Assembly (NCBI GenBank): GCA_016946835.1
Contig: JACVTC010000053.1
Span: forward strand, 591,001 to 655,000
Length of the DNA stretch: 64,000 bases
Reading direction: 5' to 3'
Source: Neocallimastix lanati (nom. inval.)
Lineage: Eukaryota > Neocallimastigomycota > Neocallimastigomycetes > Neocallimastigales > Neocallimastigaceae
The translations under genes and the position numbers were made by a program. Positions 47,831 to 60,551 of the stretch are shown piece after piece; positions within the stretch are counted from its first letter, which is position 1, and each line of letters begins with the position of its first letter. The notes beneath the pieces were generated by a model, which did no database searches, was not told the DNA's origin, and worked only from the letters and a program-made list of their open reading frames with translations.

Positions 47831-48744
47831 ATAAAATAAAACCAAAAAAAAAAAAAAAAAAAAAAAAAAAAGAAGATAGAAAATATTAAACTTTGAAAGT
47901 TTATAGAAAGACTCTTCTTTTTTCCACTTTTAATAAATAATTAAATAATTAAATAATTAAATAATTAAATAATTAAATAAAATAATTAATTAATTAAAAA
48001 AAAAGATACATTTTAAATATTACCATTTTTGTTTTAATTTTTTTTTTAATTAAAATAGAAATAAAGGGAAAAAAAAAATTTTTTTTTTTTTACTTCTTTT
48101 TTTTTTTTTAACTATTTTAATTTAATAAAAAAATAAAATAATATAATAAAAAAAAAAATAAAAATAAAGTGTTAAATAATTAATAATAATAAATAATAAT
48201 AATAATAATAATAAAATATTTTAAATAATAATAAAAAAGAATTATTATTATCTTTTTCTTTTTATTTATTTATTTTATTTATTTTATTTTTTATTTTATT
48301 ATTTTTTTTTTAATATATATATATATATTTTTCATTATTTAAAGTTTAATTTTTTTTTTTTTCTTTTTAAAAGTATAAAAAAAAAAAGAAGGACAAAAAA
48401 AAATAAAATAATAATATTAATAAATAATAATATATATATAAATGGAAATAAAAAAAAAAATTTATTTCCTTTTTTTAAAATTTTTTCTATATATATTCAA
48501 ATATATATATATATTTTTTTATTTGTATTTATTTATTTTATATGTATTTATTTTTTTATTTTTATTTTTTTTATTTTAACCAAAAAAAAAATTAAAAAAA
48601 AAAAAAAAAGATTTCAAAAAAAGGAAAAAAAAAAAATAAAGTAAAAAATTAACATAAGAAGTAAAAAAAAAAAAAAAAAAAAAATTAAATACAAATAAAA
48701 CTTTATTTCATATTAAAAATTTTTATTATTATTGTTATATTGTT

Positions 48745-48888
48745 ATTAAAAATATTAAGTTTAATATTACATAAATTAATAAATATAAAATAAAAAAAAA
48801 AAAATATTACATAAATTAATAAATATAAAATAAAAAAAAAAAAAATTACATAAATTAATAAATATAAAATAAAATAAAAAAAAACTTA
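48745..48888. repeat. Three copies of a 40-bp AT-rich unit
   Basis: Each has attacataaattaataaata followed by taaaat and an A run. Units differ only in A-run length. Confidence 0.9.
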
Positions 48889-49186
48889 AAATATCGAGTA
48901 ATAAAATAAGCATTTTGGTATGAAAATATGATGTTAGTAATATTGAAATTAAGAGTCACAATTTGACATTTATGTAATATATATATATAAAAAATTTCTG
49001 TTTTTTAATGTTTTTTATTAATCCTATATTAATTAATAATATAAATAATATTCATTCATCATTGTATTCTATTAATATGATTTAATATTATTGGTTAGTA
49101 GTATGGTTGTTAACACCATTAAATTTCTATTAATATATAATAATAATAATAATAATAATAATGTAGTATAATGTATCATGTTGGTT

Positions 49187-49268
49187 TACTTTATATATCT
49201 CAAGATTATTTTAACATTCCCCATAACATTTATATATCTCAAGATTATTTTAACATTCCCCATAACAT
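49187..49268. repeat. Two direct copies of a 39-bp block
   Basis: The block tatatatctcaagattattt followed by taacattccccataaca occurs twice in direct succession with no mismatch seen. A second duplicated block (aattatttttttttaattaa, then attcaa) lies at about 49328-49415. Confidence 0.9.
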
Positions 49269-49439
49269 TTATATATATATATATTTTTTTCATTTCCATA
49301 ATAAAGTTTATAAAAAACAATTTATTTAATTATTTTTTTTAATTAATTCAACATTTAAATATATAACTTTAATTATTTTTTTTTTTAATTAATTCAATAT
49401 TTAAATATATAACTTTAATATTAATTTTTTTTTGATAAA

Positions 49440-50065
49440 GGTTCTATAATAACTATTCCTAAATGGGCAAAGGGGACCTTCTACTTTAGTTGGATGATTT
49501 TTAGTTGGTTCTGAATAATGGTTAAGGACGGTTTTAATTGGCATTTTTTTGGAGTTACTGACAAATCTTCTCATTTTTTTTTGATCATATTGTTTATATA
49601 GAATTTTTTTTTTTTTTAATGTCTTTGGTATGTCTTATAGTACTTTTCATGACTGTAAAATTTCATTGTTCATGGAAATGATGAAGAATTCTTGTTCAAT
49701 GTTATACAAGTGTTTAACATTGAACAATTTGTATAACATTAAATAACAAATTTTCATCATTTCCATTAAGTTATTTATTGTTAAAAAAAAAAAAAAGCGT
49801 TTTCAATTTTCAATTTTCCTTTACTTTTTATTTTTGGATGTGCATCTGCTAATATATATATATATATATTTTTTTTTTACCTGATTTCGTATTTTCTATA
49901 TTTATTCCAAGCATGCTAGTAGTTAAACACCATCTTATTTATCTTACATTCAAAGGTTCTTTATTACGGAATAAACTCAACTTAATGGTTTATAGTCCAT
50001 GTAAATAGTTGTAGGTCTTGAATTTCTTCAATTTATGTTTTGAATTTAGTTATACCGTTAAAAAA
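49440..50065 (-). pseudogene. Degraded Ty3/gypsy retrotransposon fragment (RNase H region, minus strand)
   Basis: On the minus strand near 50015-49880 one frame gives TIYMDYKPLS (family TDHKPL) and, after a frame change and a stop, LFRNKEPLNVR, then IRW, then LGINIENTKSG. This order and spacing match the Ty3/gypsy RNase H core (TDHK.L...N.R..RW...L...I.Y..G). A second coding-like minus-strand piece near 49570-49445 reads RRFVSNSKKMPIKTVLNHY followed by SEPTKNHPTKVEGPLCPF and is not identified. Stops and frameshifts make it dead. No LTR found. Confidence 0.6.
49672..49767. repeat. Imperfect inverted repeat with a nested perfect inverted repeat
   Basis: Outer arms 49672-49707 and about 49731-49766 match at 31 of 36 positions (both ends contain atggaaatgatgaa; inner ends aatgttatac). 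Inside, ttgttcaatgtt (about 49692-49703) and aacattgaacaa (about 49716-49727) are perfect inverted copies. The left segment can therefore pair with either partner. Confidence 0.8.
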
Positions 50066-51340
50066 AAAAAAAAAAAAAAAAAACAGTTCTTTCCATCATC
50101 CATGATATCCCATCATTCATTTTATGATATTAATTTATATATTTATATTTATTAAAAAAAATATAAATTCATAGCATAATCAAATGAAATTCTTAAAAAA
50201 ATTTTAGTTATATATACTAGATAATAATTAAATAAAATACTTTAAATATATATATACTAGTTAATATTTAAACAAATAAAAAAGTTTAAAATAAAATTTA
50301 AAAAAAAAAAAAAAATTATATTAATAATGATTTATATAAAAAAGTAATTATATAAATTCCATTTATTTATAAAGTAAACAAAAATTAAAAATAGTAAATA
50401 TAATTAATTAAAATATTATTTTAATATATATTAAATTATTTTATATAGTAAAATGCTCATAACTTATTTTATTATATTTTATAAATATAAATATATATAA
50501 TTATGCTTTATAAATTTTATTTTTTATTTTTATTATATTAGATGGTACAATTTTTAATGTCTTTTAATATATAAAATATAAGGAAATAAAATTATTAATA
50601 TTTAAAAAAAAAAAGAATAAAAAAAAAATTATAATTAAAAGTATTAAAAAATTTACCATTATCCAGTATTTTTTTTTTTTAAAAAAAATTAAATTATAAA
50701 TTTTATTAAGAATTTTTTTTTTTACTATTTTATTCTTAAACTTAATTATATAAAGGAATATTTTATTAATATTTAATTACTATAAAAAAAATTTTTTTAT
50801 TCCTTTATTTTCCATTAAAATCACCTAATATTTATATAAATCATAAAAAATAATTATAATTTTTATTTAATAATATTAAACAAGGTTTTTATAAAACTTA
50901 TTTTATATAATTTATTTGTTAATTTTGATATTACTAATCATAAATTTATATATCTATAGTAAATATTTACTTTTTTTTTTTTTTTAATATGCATGATTCA
51001 TTTATTTTATCTTTAAATTTTAATATATTTTAAAATTAGAATTTAAATTTTAAATAATTTTAATATCAAATATCGTAAATTAATATGTTAAAAACATATA
51101 ATTAAATTTTAAAAATAAATTATTATAATCTCATAATTTTTAATTGATTGGAAATATCAGATACTGCAAATAACAATTATTCATTAAAAAAAAAGTTTAT
51201 TATATAATTTTTTATATTTATTCCACTAAGAACTTTTAAAAAATAAACATTAGTAATAAAACACCTTTTATTTATATTAAATTTGAAAAAGTATAAAAAA
51301 TATATAAAAAATATTTTTTTTATTATTAAAACAAAAATAT
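50066..51340. other. AT-rich left flank of the tandem array
   Basis: No gene. From about 50170 on, it resembles the DNA upstream of the later array units (for example the atggtacaatttttaatg segment near 50542 recurs near 54490, 57560 and 59683). It therefore belongs to the repeated unit rather than unique intergenic DNA. Confidence 0.7.
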
Positions 51341-51412
51341 AATTCAGTATTTAAACACAGTTAAATTCCTTTTAAAATATAATTCTTACATTGTTCTCAT
51401 TTATTAAAATTT
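51341..51412 (+). promoter_or_regulatory. Conserved upstream block, unit A
   Basis: aattcagtatttaaacacag followed by ttaaattcc and acattgttctcatttatta, about 220 bp before the ATG of unit A. The same block precedes all five units and is the best-conserved noncoding sequence of the array. Its promoter role is inference. Confidence 0.5.
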
Positions 51413-51562
51413 AAAAGATAAAAAAAAGAAAATAAAATTTAATTTTTAAAATAAAAATAAATTATGAAATATATTTAAATAAAAATATAAAAATTTAAAT
51501 TTTAAAATTTTGGAAATTTTTTATTAATTAAATATTAAAAAAAAAAAAAAATAAATATCAAA

Positions 51563-53088
51563 ATGGTTAGTAACAATTCTGAAAGGTAAATATTATTTAA
51601 TAATAATCATTTTAAAAATAATTTATATTATTTATAAATATTATTATTTATAAATACAATAAAATTTTTTAAATTTATATAATTAATAATAATTATTTTT
51701 AGTTCCTTAATAATCTATTTAAGAAAGCAGAAAAAATTTATAACTTTAGTAAATAGTATCCAAAAGGCCATAAGTTCTAAGGACTATAGAAAACAAGGTT
51801 ATACTTTCAATTCCTATGTTAAAAAGAATTGGAATATTTCGAAAGCTCGTATGTGTTTTTTTTTTTTTTATTATTATTATTTTTCTATTGTTTTTAAGAG
51901 TTTCATTAATAATAAAGAAAAAATTAATAATATAAATATTAAATTATTCTATTAATTCTAATTATATATATTTATATCTAATAAACAGAAGCTTATCGTT
52001 ATTTAATTTCAGCAAAAGTACTTGATCAACTTAAAGAATTTAAAATATTACCAAGTAAATATCATAATTGAATAAAATTAAATTAAAAAATTAATTTTAA
52101 TTTTTATTTATTTATTTTTTATTTATAAAAATATCTTAATTAAATGTATTAATATATATAAATCATTTTTTTTATATGTATGTAATTTTTTAAATTAATA
52201 AAAAAGATTATGAACGTTTATGCAAAATTATATCTTCTTTAACTAAAACTCATGAAGAAGTGACTTTATTATGGAAAACAGTTCTTAGAAAAGTAGAAAA
52301 TAGACTTGATGAAATCGATACTTCTTTTATTACTAAAGTTTGGAAAGAACTTTGTGAAGATGAAAAATATAATTATATATGCCATATTGAAAACAATGTA
52401 GTTAATAATAATGAAGATAATAAAAATAAATATTCTGAAAATAAAATATTCACCGAAAATGAATCAAATTCTAATATAATTAGTAATAATTTATCATATT
52501 CAATTATTTCTTCTTCTGAAAATTCAGAAAATTGTATTTTAATTAATAATAATTCTTCTCAAAATTCATATTATCCTTCTCCTTCATTTTCTGAAATTGA
52601 ATTACAAAGTGTTAATAATAATTCTTCTCAAATTTCATTTATTCCTTCTCCTTCATATATTGAAGCTGACTTACAAAATATTAATGAAATAACTACTCAA
52701 CAAAAATTATTTACCCCTTTACCTGTTATAAATAACGAAACTCTTAAATTCAAATATGGATAAATCACAAAAATTAGATATAAATAACCAATTATTATTT
52801 AATTCTATTATTGATTATAATAATAATTCTCAAATTGATTCAATTCCTCAAGATTTTTCATATGATTCTTTTGAAGATATTTTCGCTTCATTTATTACTG
52901 AGTTAAATAATTATTCAGAACTTTTATATTATTCAATGCCTGTAACTGTTGTAAACTCTTCAAATAATTCTTATTATTTAATTGATAATAATCAATCAAC
53001 TATTCAAGCCATTCCACTTAATACACCCAATACAATTTACTATATGATTAATACACCAAATCAACAACCAATAATAATTTCATCTTAA
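51563..53088 (+). pseudogene. Array unit A: HTH-like/Asn-rich family gene with frameshift
   Basis: Exons 51563-51585, 51703-51848, 51989-52054 and 52207 onward; splice sites are intact and match units B and C. In exon 4 unit A reads actcttaaattcaaat where unit C reads actctaaattcaaat (about 61874). The extra T shifts the frame, and TAA follows at 52761-52763. The original frame resumes from 52756 to the old stop at 53088. If translated, the product is about 264 aa and lacks the conserved C-terminal block (YYSMPVTVV, NNQSTIQA, TPNTIYYMI). The N-terminal half is unchanged and could still be made, so it may be a truncated allele rather than a silent one. Confidence 0.8.
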
Positions 53089-53751
53089 TCATTATACCAA
53101 ATTGTTAAATTTCTAATGGATATGTTATTAGAGAATATTTTTGAAACATCTTTATTATGATTTAAATATTTATATTAAATAAAATAAATATATATCAGAA
53201 AAATTATTAAAAAGAAGAATTTTAAGCCATTCAAAAAATTCAGTAATATTATTTTGACATGGATGTTTGACAAAAGTATTATGAGAACAGGAATAATTAC
53301 TATTAATGTATTAATGAACTTAAAATCAATTTCATGAATATATTTTGTATTATATGTTAAATGAAATGTAAATTTTAATTTCTTATTTAAATACTATAAA
53401 TTTTTAATTTTTAATTTGTATATATTTAAAAATAAATTATGGTCAATAAAAAAAATATTTAAAAAAAAAAAAAAAAATAAATAAAGAAATAATTTAATTG
53501 CTACTTAATTATTTATTACATTATAATTCTTAATTTATTTTTTTATTTTTATGCATTTATATTTCAAAAAAAAAAAAAAAAATTAATATTATGTGAAAAA
53601 TAGAATATACTCATATACATATTTAATGTTTTTATCATAAAAAATTTAAATAGATAATTAAGCAATAATGTATTATTTTATATAATCTTCATATAATTAT
53701 TTTATTAATTATTCTATTTATTAATATAATAACTTAAAAAAGCCAATGCAT

Positions 53752-53782
<31 letters not shown>

Positions 53783-55300
53783 ATTATTAAAAATATTTAA
53801 AATTATAGATATAAATAAAAAATGCTTCTTCAATATAACTAATATAAATTATTTTATATTATTTTTTAATTAATATATATATCTTGTATTTGAATAAATT
53901 TAAGAGATTGTAATTTTAATATTTAAAATAATTATAATGAAAACTTTAGTTTTTGAAATAAAAAAAAAATAAATAATATATTAAAAAAAATAAAATATAT
54001 ATATATATAAATTTTAATAAAAAAAAACCAAATATATAAATTTTAATAATAAAAAAAAAAATAATATAAATTTTAATAAAATTCATAAAGTATTTGAATT
54101 ATATAATAACTTATTATAAGTAATAAAATTATTTTTTTAGTAATAATTTATTTTTTATTTATTTAATATTTAGAGGTAATTCTATTTAATATATTATAGA
54201 AATATAAGTCGATTAAACGAATTCAAATTTCGTGTATAATCATATGAAATACTAAAATATATGTGATGTAATAAATATATATTATATATACTAAATAATA
54301 TTTTAACAAATAATATAGTTTAATGTTAATATAATAAATTATTTTAATAATTATTTATAAACAAGTAAATTTGGTTTTAAAGTAAACAAATTTAAAAATA
54401 GCAGATATTTAACTATTTTAAATAGCAAATGCTCATAATTTTATATACTTATAAAATTTATTTGCATTTTTTTTTATCTTAATATATTAGATGGTACAAT
54501 TTTTAGTATTTTTAATATATAAAATAAAAGGAAATAAAATTATTAATATATATATATATTAATAATTTTATTTCCTTTCATATTATTATAAATAATAATA
54601 TTAAAAAATATTCCAATAGCCTGTATTTTTATAAAAAATTAAATTATAAAATTTATTAAATATGTATTTTTTACAATTTTTTTTATTTAAAGAGATATTT
54701 TATTAATATTTAATTAATAAAATTTTTATTTATTTCTTTTTCTCCATTAAAATCACCTATTGGTAAATATCGTATATAAAAAAATAATTTTAATTATTAT
54801 TTAATAATATTAAATAAAATTTTTGTAAAATTTTATTTTATATAATTTATTTGTAATTTTGACATTACTAATACAATTTTAAACATTGGTAGTAAATATT
54901 TACATTTTTTAATTTGTTAAGAATTATTTATTTTATATTTAAATTCAAATATTATTTAAATTTTAAATTTTAATTTTAAAAAAATATTAATACCAAAATT
55001 AAATTATTAAATAAATGTTTATTTATTTTTTTATATTTTAAAAATAAATTGTTATAATTTTAAATTGATTTGTAATATAAATCATAGTAAATAACATTTA
55101 TTAATTATAACAAATTAAAGTTTACTATAAAAAAAAAAATTTTTTTTATTCCATTACTAGTTATGAACTTTTCTTTAATAAATAGGAAAAATTATTTATA
55201 ATAAACATTATTAATAAAAAAAAATTTTATTTATATTAAATTTGAAAAAGTTTAAAAATTACAAAAAATTATTATTTTTCTATGATGAAAATAAAAATAT
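53089..55300. other. AT-rich spacer between array units A and B
   Basis: No gene. The first 500 bp closely match the DNA after unit C (62221 onward), including ttttgacatggatgtttgac. The right part matches the other units' upstream DNA. Confidence 0.75.
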
Positions 55301-55302
55301 AA

Positions 55303-55372
55303 TTCAGTATTTAAACACAGTTAAATCCCTTTTATGATTTAATTTTTACATTGTTCTCATTTATTAAAATTT
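55303..55372 (+). promoter_or_regulatory. Conserved upstream block, unit B
   Basis: cagtatttaaacacagttaa followed by atccc and acattgttctcatttatta, about 222 bp before the ATG. Equivalent to the unit A block with minor changes. Confidence 0.5.
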
Positions 55373-55524
55373 AAAGGATAGAATAAATAATATATTTTGA
55401 TCTTTAAAATTAAAATAAATTATAAAATATATTTAAATAAAAATATAAAAATTTAAATTTTAAAATTTTGGAAATTTTTTATTAAAGATTAAATATTAAA
55501 AAAAAAAAACATATAAATATCAAA

Positions 55525-57042
55525 ATGATTAGTAACAATTCTGAAAGGTAAATATTATATAATAATAATCATTTTAAAATTAATTTATATTATTTATAAA
55601 TACAATGAAAATAATGAATTATTAATTTGTTTTTTAAATTTATATAATTAATAATAATTATTTTTAGTTCATTAACAATCTATTTAAGAAAGCAGAAAAA
55701 ATTTATAACTTTAGTAAATAGTATCCAAAAGGCCATAAGTTCTAAGGACTATAGAAAACAAGGTTATACCTTCAATTCCTATGTTAAAAAGAATTGGAAT
55801 ATTTCGAAAGCTCGTATGTTTTTTTTTGTTTTATTATTATTATTTATCTATTGTTATTAAGAATTTCATTAATAATTAAGATTAAATTAATAATATAAAT
55901 ATTAAATTATTCTATTAATATTATTTATTTCTAATAAATAGAAGCATATCGTTATTTAATTTCAGCAAAAGTACTTGATCAACTTAAAGAATTTAAAATT
56001 TTACCAAGTAAATATCATAATTAATTAAAATTTAATTAAAAAATTTAAAGTATAATTATAATATTTTTTTATAAAAATATCTTTAATTAAATATATTAAT
56101 CATTTTTTTATTTTTATGATAATTGTTTAAATTAATAAAAAAGATTATGAACGTTTATGCAAAATTATATCTTCTTTAACTAAAACTCATGAACAAGTGA
56201 CTTTATTATGGAAAACAGTTCTTAGAAAAGTAGAAAATAGACTTGATGAAATTGATACTTCTTTTATTACTAAAGTTTGGAAAGAACTTTGTGAAAATGA
56301 AAAATATAATTATATATGCCATATTAAAAATAATATAGTTAATAATAATGAAGATAGCAAAAATAGAGATTCTGAAATTTCTGAAAATAAAATATTCACC
56401 GAAAATGAATCAAATTCTAATATAATTAGTAATAATTTATCATATTCAATTATTTCTTCTCCTGAAAATTCAGAAAATTGTATTTTAATAAATAATAATT
56501 CATCTCAAAATTCATATTATCCTTCTCCTTCATTTTCTGAAACAGAATTACAAAATGTAAATAATAATTCTTCTCAAATTTCATTTATTCCTTCTCCTTC
56601 ATATATTAAAGATGACTTACAAAATATAAATAATATTAATGAAATAACTTCTCAACAAAAATTATTTACTCCTTTACCTGTTATGACTAACGAAACTATA
56701 AATTATAATATAGATAATTCACAACAATTAGATATAAATAACCAATTATTATTTAATTCAATTAATGATCATAGTAATAATTCTAATATTGATTCAATTC
56801 CTCAAGATTTTTCGTATGATTCTTTGGATGATATTTTCGCTTCATCTACCACTGAATTAAATAATAATTCAGAACTTTTATATTATTCAATGCCTGTAAC
56901 TGTTGTAAACTCTTCAAATAATTCTTATTACTCAATTGATAATAATCAATCAACTATTCAAGCCGTTCCACTTAATACTAATAATACTATTTACTATATG
57001 ATTAATACACCAAATCAACAACCAGTAATAATTTCATATTAA
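55525..57042 (+). CDS. Array unit B: HTH-like, Asn/Ser-rich protein, 4 exons, 377 aa
   Basis: Exons 55525-55547, 55668-55813, 55942-56007 and 56144-57042; 1134 nt, phases close. Residues 1-145 are basic and mostly helical-looking. NISKAQAYRYLISAKVL at about 52-68 has the spacing of a helix-turn-helix recognition region (ISxxxAYRYL), followed by YERLCKIISSLTKT, VTLLWKTVLRK and ITKVWKELC. Residues after about 150 are Asn/Ser-rich, with an internal duplication of a 25-residue unit (NNNSSQNSYYPSPSF and NNNSSQISFIPSPSY) and a conserved end with DDIFAS, YYSMPVTVV and TIYYMINTPNQQP. No signal peptide or membrane segment. The N-terminal domain resembles hypothetical proteins I recall as abundant in gut fungi; I cannot name a family. 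Inference: a DNA-binding regulator with a disordered activation-like tail. Confidence 0.8.
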
Positions 57043-58350
57043 TTATTATACCATATTGTTAACTACTAATAGTTATATTGTTAGAAAATATTTTTGAAAC
57101 ATCTATATTACATTAATTATTTATAAATATTATTATTTTTTTAATTATATCATATTTTTTATTTATTTAATACTTAGATGTAATTATATTTAATCTAATG
57201 TATTATTTCAATTTAAAAAATAAAAAAAAAAAAAATTAAATATTATATTTTGTTTTATTAAAAGAAATTCAAATTCCATGAAATACATTTTTAGATGATA
57301 AATATATATTATATATGACAAATAATATTTAAACTAATATAGTTCAAAGTTAATATAATAAATTGTATTTATAATGATTAATTAACAAATAAATTTGGTT
57401 TTAAAATAAACAAAATTAAAAATAGTAAATATAATATTTATTAAAAATATTTTTATTTTTAATTATATTAAACTATTTTAAATATTAAATGTTTATAATT
57501 TTTTATTAAATTTTATGTAATTAAAAAATTTATATATATATATTTATCTGAATATATTTGATGGTACAATTTTTAATATTTTTTTTTAATATATAAATTA
57601 AAAGAAAATAAAATTATTAATATATATATATAAAATATTATAAATAATAATATTAAAAAATTTTCCAATAACCTGTATTTTTATAAAAAATTGAATTATA
57701 AATTTTATTATATACGTATTTTTACAATTTTTTTTTATTTAAAGAGATATTTTATTAATATTTAATTAATAAAATTTTTATTTATTTCTTTTTCTCCATT
57801 AAAATCACCTATTGGTAAATATCATGTATAAAAAATAACTTTAATTATTATTTAATAATATTATATATAATTTTTATAAAATTTTATTATATATAATTTA
57901 TTTGTAATTTTGATATTACTAATACAATTTTAAACATTGATAGTAAATATTTACATTTTTTAATTTGCAAGAATTATTTATTTTATATTTATAATTTAAA
58001 TATTATTTAAATTTTAAATTTTAATTTTAAAAAAATATTAATACCAAAATTAAATTATTAAATAAATGTTTATTTATTTTTTTATATTTTAAAAATAAAT
58101 TGTTATAATTTTAAATTGATTTGTAATATAAATCATAGTAAATAACATTTATTAATTATAACAAATTAAAGTTTACTATAAAAAAAAAATTTTTTTTTAT
58201 TCCATTACTAGTTATGAACTTTTCTTTAATAAATAGGAAAAATTATTTATAATAAACATTATTAATAAAAAAAAATTTTATTTATATTAAATTTGAAAAA
58301 GTTTAAAAATTACAAAAAATTATTATTTTTCTATGATGAAAATAAAAATA
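57043..58350. other. AT-rich spacer between unit B and the collapsed unit; duplicated DNA
   Basis: No gene. From about 57147 it is nearly identical to 59277 onward, a duplication of about 1.4 kb including the upstream block. Confidence 0.8.
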
Positions 58351-58351
58351 T

Positions 58352-58422
58352 AATTCAGTATTTAAACACAGTTAAATCCCTTTTATGATTTAATTTTTAC
58401 ATTGTTCTCATTTATTAAAATT
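58352..58422 (+). promoter_or_regulatory. Conserved upstream block, collapsed unit
   Basis: Same cagtatttaaacacagttaa block, about 226 bp before the ATG of the collapsed unit; kept although the gene body is lost. Confidence 0.45.
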
Positions 58423-58577
58423 AAAAGATAAAAAAAAGAAAATAAAATTTAATTTTTAAAATAAAAATAAATTATAAAATATATTTAAATAAAAATATAA
58501 AAATTTAAATTTTAAAATTTTGGAAATTTTTTATTAAAGATTAAATATTAAAAAAAAATATATATATAAATATCAAA

Positions 58578-58584
58578 ATGGTTA

Positions 58585-58680
<96 letters not shown>

Positions 58681-58709
58681 TGAAAAATCGAATATACTTA
58701 TATATTTGA
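58578..58709 (+). pseudogene. Collapsed array unit: start codon fused to an AAT31 tract
   Basis: The upstream region and first three codons (ATG GTT AGT) match units A and C. The sequence then runs into 31 AAT codons and directly into DNA that in unit A lies about 0.5 kb after the stop (compare atgaaaaatcgaatatac with gtgaaaaatagaatatac near 53592). All coding exons are lost. The remaining frame, Met-Val-Ser, 31 Asn, then MKNRIYLYI, stops at TGA 58707-58709. No function expected. Confidence 0.8.
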
Positions 58710-60483
58710 TATTTTTATCATACAAAATTTAAATAATTAACAAAGTAAAATTATATTATTATAAAAAATCTTCATATAATTATATTATTAATTGTTCTAT
58801 TAATTAATATTAATAATTTAAAAAAACAAATACAAAAAAAAAAAAAATATATATAATAACTAATTATTAAAAAATTCTAAAAGTTATCAAAATAAATATA
58901 TTAAGAATTGTTTATCAAAATAAATATATTAAGAATAATTCTTCAATTTTTTAAAGATAAATAATAATAAAAATCATAATTATTGAAATTAATCTATATA
59001 TCTTTTATTAAAATATATTTTAATTTTTATAATTTTATACTATTTTTAATGAATACTTTAATTTTTGAAGTATAGAAAATAAAAAAATAATTTATTAAAA
59101 AAAAAAAACACACATATAAATTTTAAATTAAATTTATAATCGTTTTTGTTATATAATAACTTATTATAAATATTAAAATTAATTTTAATAATTTTTTTCT
59201 TTTTTTTTTTATTTTTTTATTTTTTTTTATGTATAAATATTCTAATAAACAAGTATATATTATATTTTTAATATTATCATATTTTTTATTTATTTAATGC
59301 TTAGATGTAATTATATTTAATCTAATGTATTATTTCAATTTAAAAAATAAAAAAAAAATTAAATATTATATTTTGTTTTATTAAAAGAAATTCAAATTCC
59401 ATGAAATACATTTTTAGATGATAAATATATATTATATATGACAAATAATATTTAAACTAATATAGTTCAAAGTTAATATAATAAATTGTATTTATAATGA
59501 TTAATTAACAAATAAATTTGGTTTTAAAATAAACAAAATTAAAAATAGTAAATATAATATTTATTAAAAATATTTTTATTTTTAATTATATTAAACTATT
59601 TTAAATATTAAATGTTTATAATTTTTTATTAAATTTTATATACTTAAAAAATTTATATATATATATTTATCTGAATATATTTGATGGTACAATTTTTAAT
59701 ATTTCTTTTTAATATATAAATTAAAAGAAAATAAAATTATTAATATATATATATAATATTATAAATAATAATATTAAAAAATTTTCCAATAACCTGTATT
59801 TTTATAAAAAATTGAATTATAAATTTTATTATATACGTATTTTTACAATTTTTTTTTTATTTAAAGAGATATTTTATTAATATTTAATTAATAAAATTTT
59901 TATTTATTTCTTTTTCTCCATTAAAATCACCTATTGGTAAATATCATGTATAAAAAATAACTTTAATTATTATTTAATAATATTAAATATAATTTTTATA
60001 AAATTTTATTATATATAATTTATTTGTAATTTTGATATTACTAAACAATATTTTATTAATCATAATTTAAATATTTGAAGTAAATATTTACATTTTTTAA
60101 TTTGCAAGAATTATTTATTTTATATTTAATTTCAAATATTATTTAAATTTTAAATTTTTAATTTTTAAAAAATAGTAATACCAAAATTAAATTATTAAAT
60201 AAATGTTTATTTTTTTTTATATTTTAAAAATAAATTGTTATAATTTTAAATTGATTTGTAATATAAATCACTGTAAATAACATTTATTAATTATAACAAA
60301 TTAAAGTTTATTATAAAAAATTATTTTTTTTATTCCATTACTAGTTATGAACTTTTCTTTAATAAATAGGAAAAATTATTTATAATAAACATTATTAATA
60401 AAAAAAAAATTTATTTATATTAAATTTGAAAAAGTTTAAAAATTACAAAAAATTATTATTTTTCTATGATGAAAATAAAAATA
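58710..60483. other. AT-rich spacer; second copy of the 1.4-kb duplication
   Basis: No gene. 59277 onward repeats 57147 onward almost base for base for more than 700 bp, diverging slightly further on. Confidence 0.8.
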
Positions 60484-60486
60484 TAA

Positions 60487-60551
60487 TTCAGTATTTAAAC
60501 ACAGTTAAATTCCTTTCAAATTTTAACTTTTACATTGTCCTCATTTATTAA
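60487..60551 (+). promoter_or_regulatory. Conserved upstream block, unit C
   Basis: ttcagtatttaaacacagtt block about 235 bp before the ATG; the second half reads acattgtcctcatttatta, one base different from unit A. Confidence 0.5.

Larger units (their letters stand above)
46483..49439. other. AT-rich intergenic region downstream of the polo kinase
   Basis: 3 kb without a supported gene. Dense facing homopolymers (A run about 47355-47401, T runs near 46677 and 47420), which probably include the PLK 3' end. Minisatellites are listed separately; an AAATAATT array lies at 47935-47980. Confidence 0.65.
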
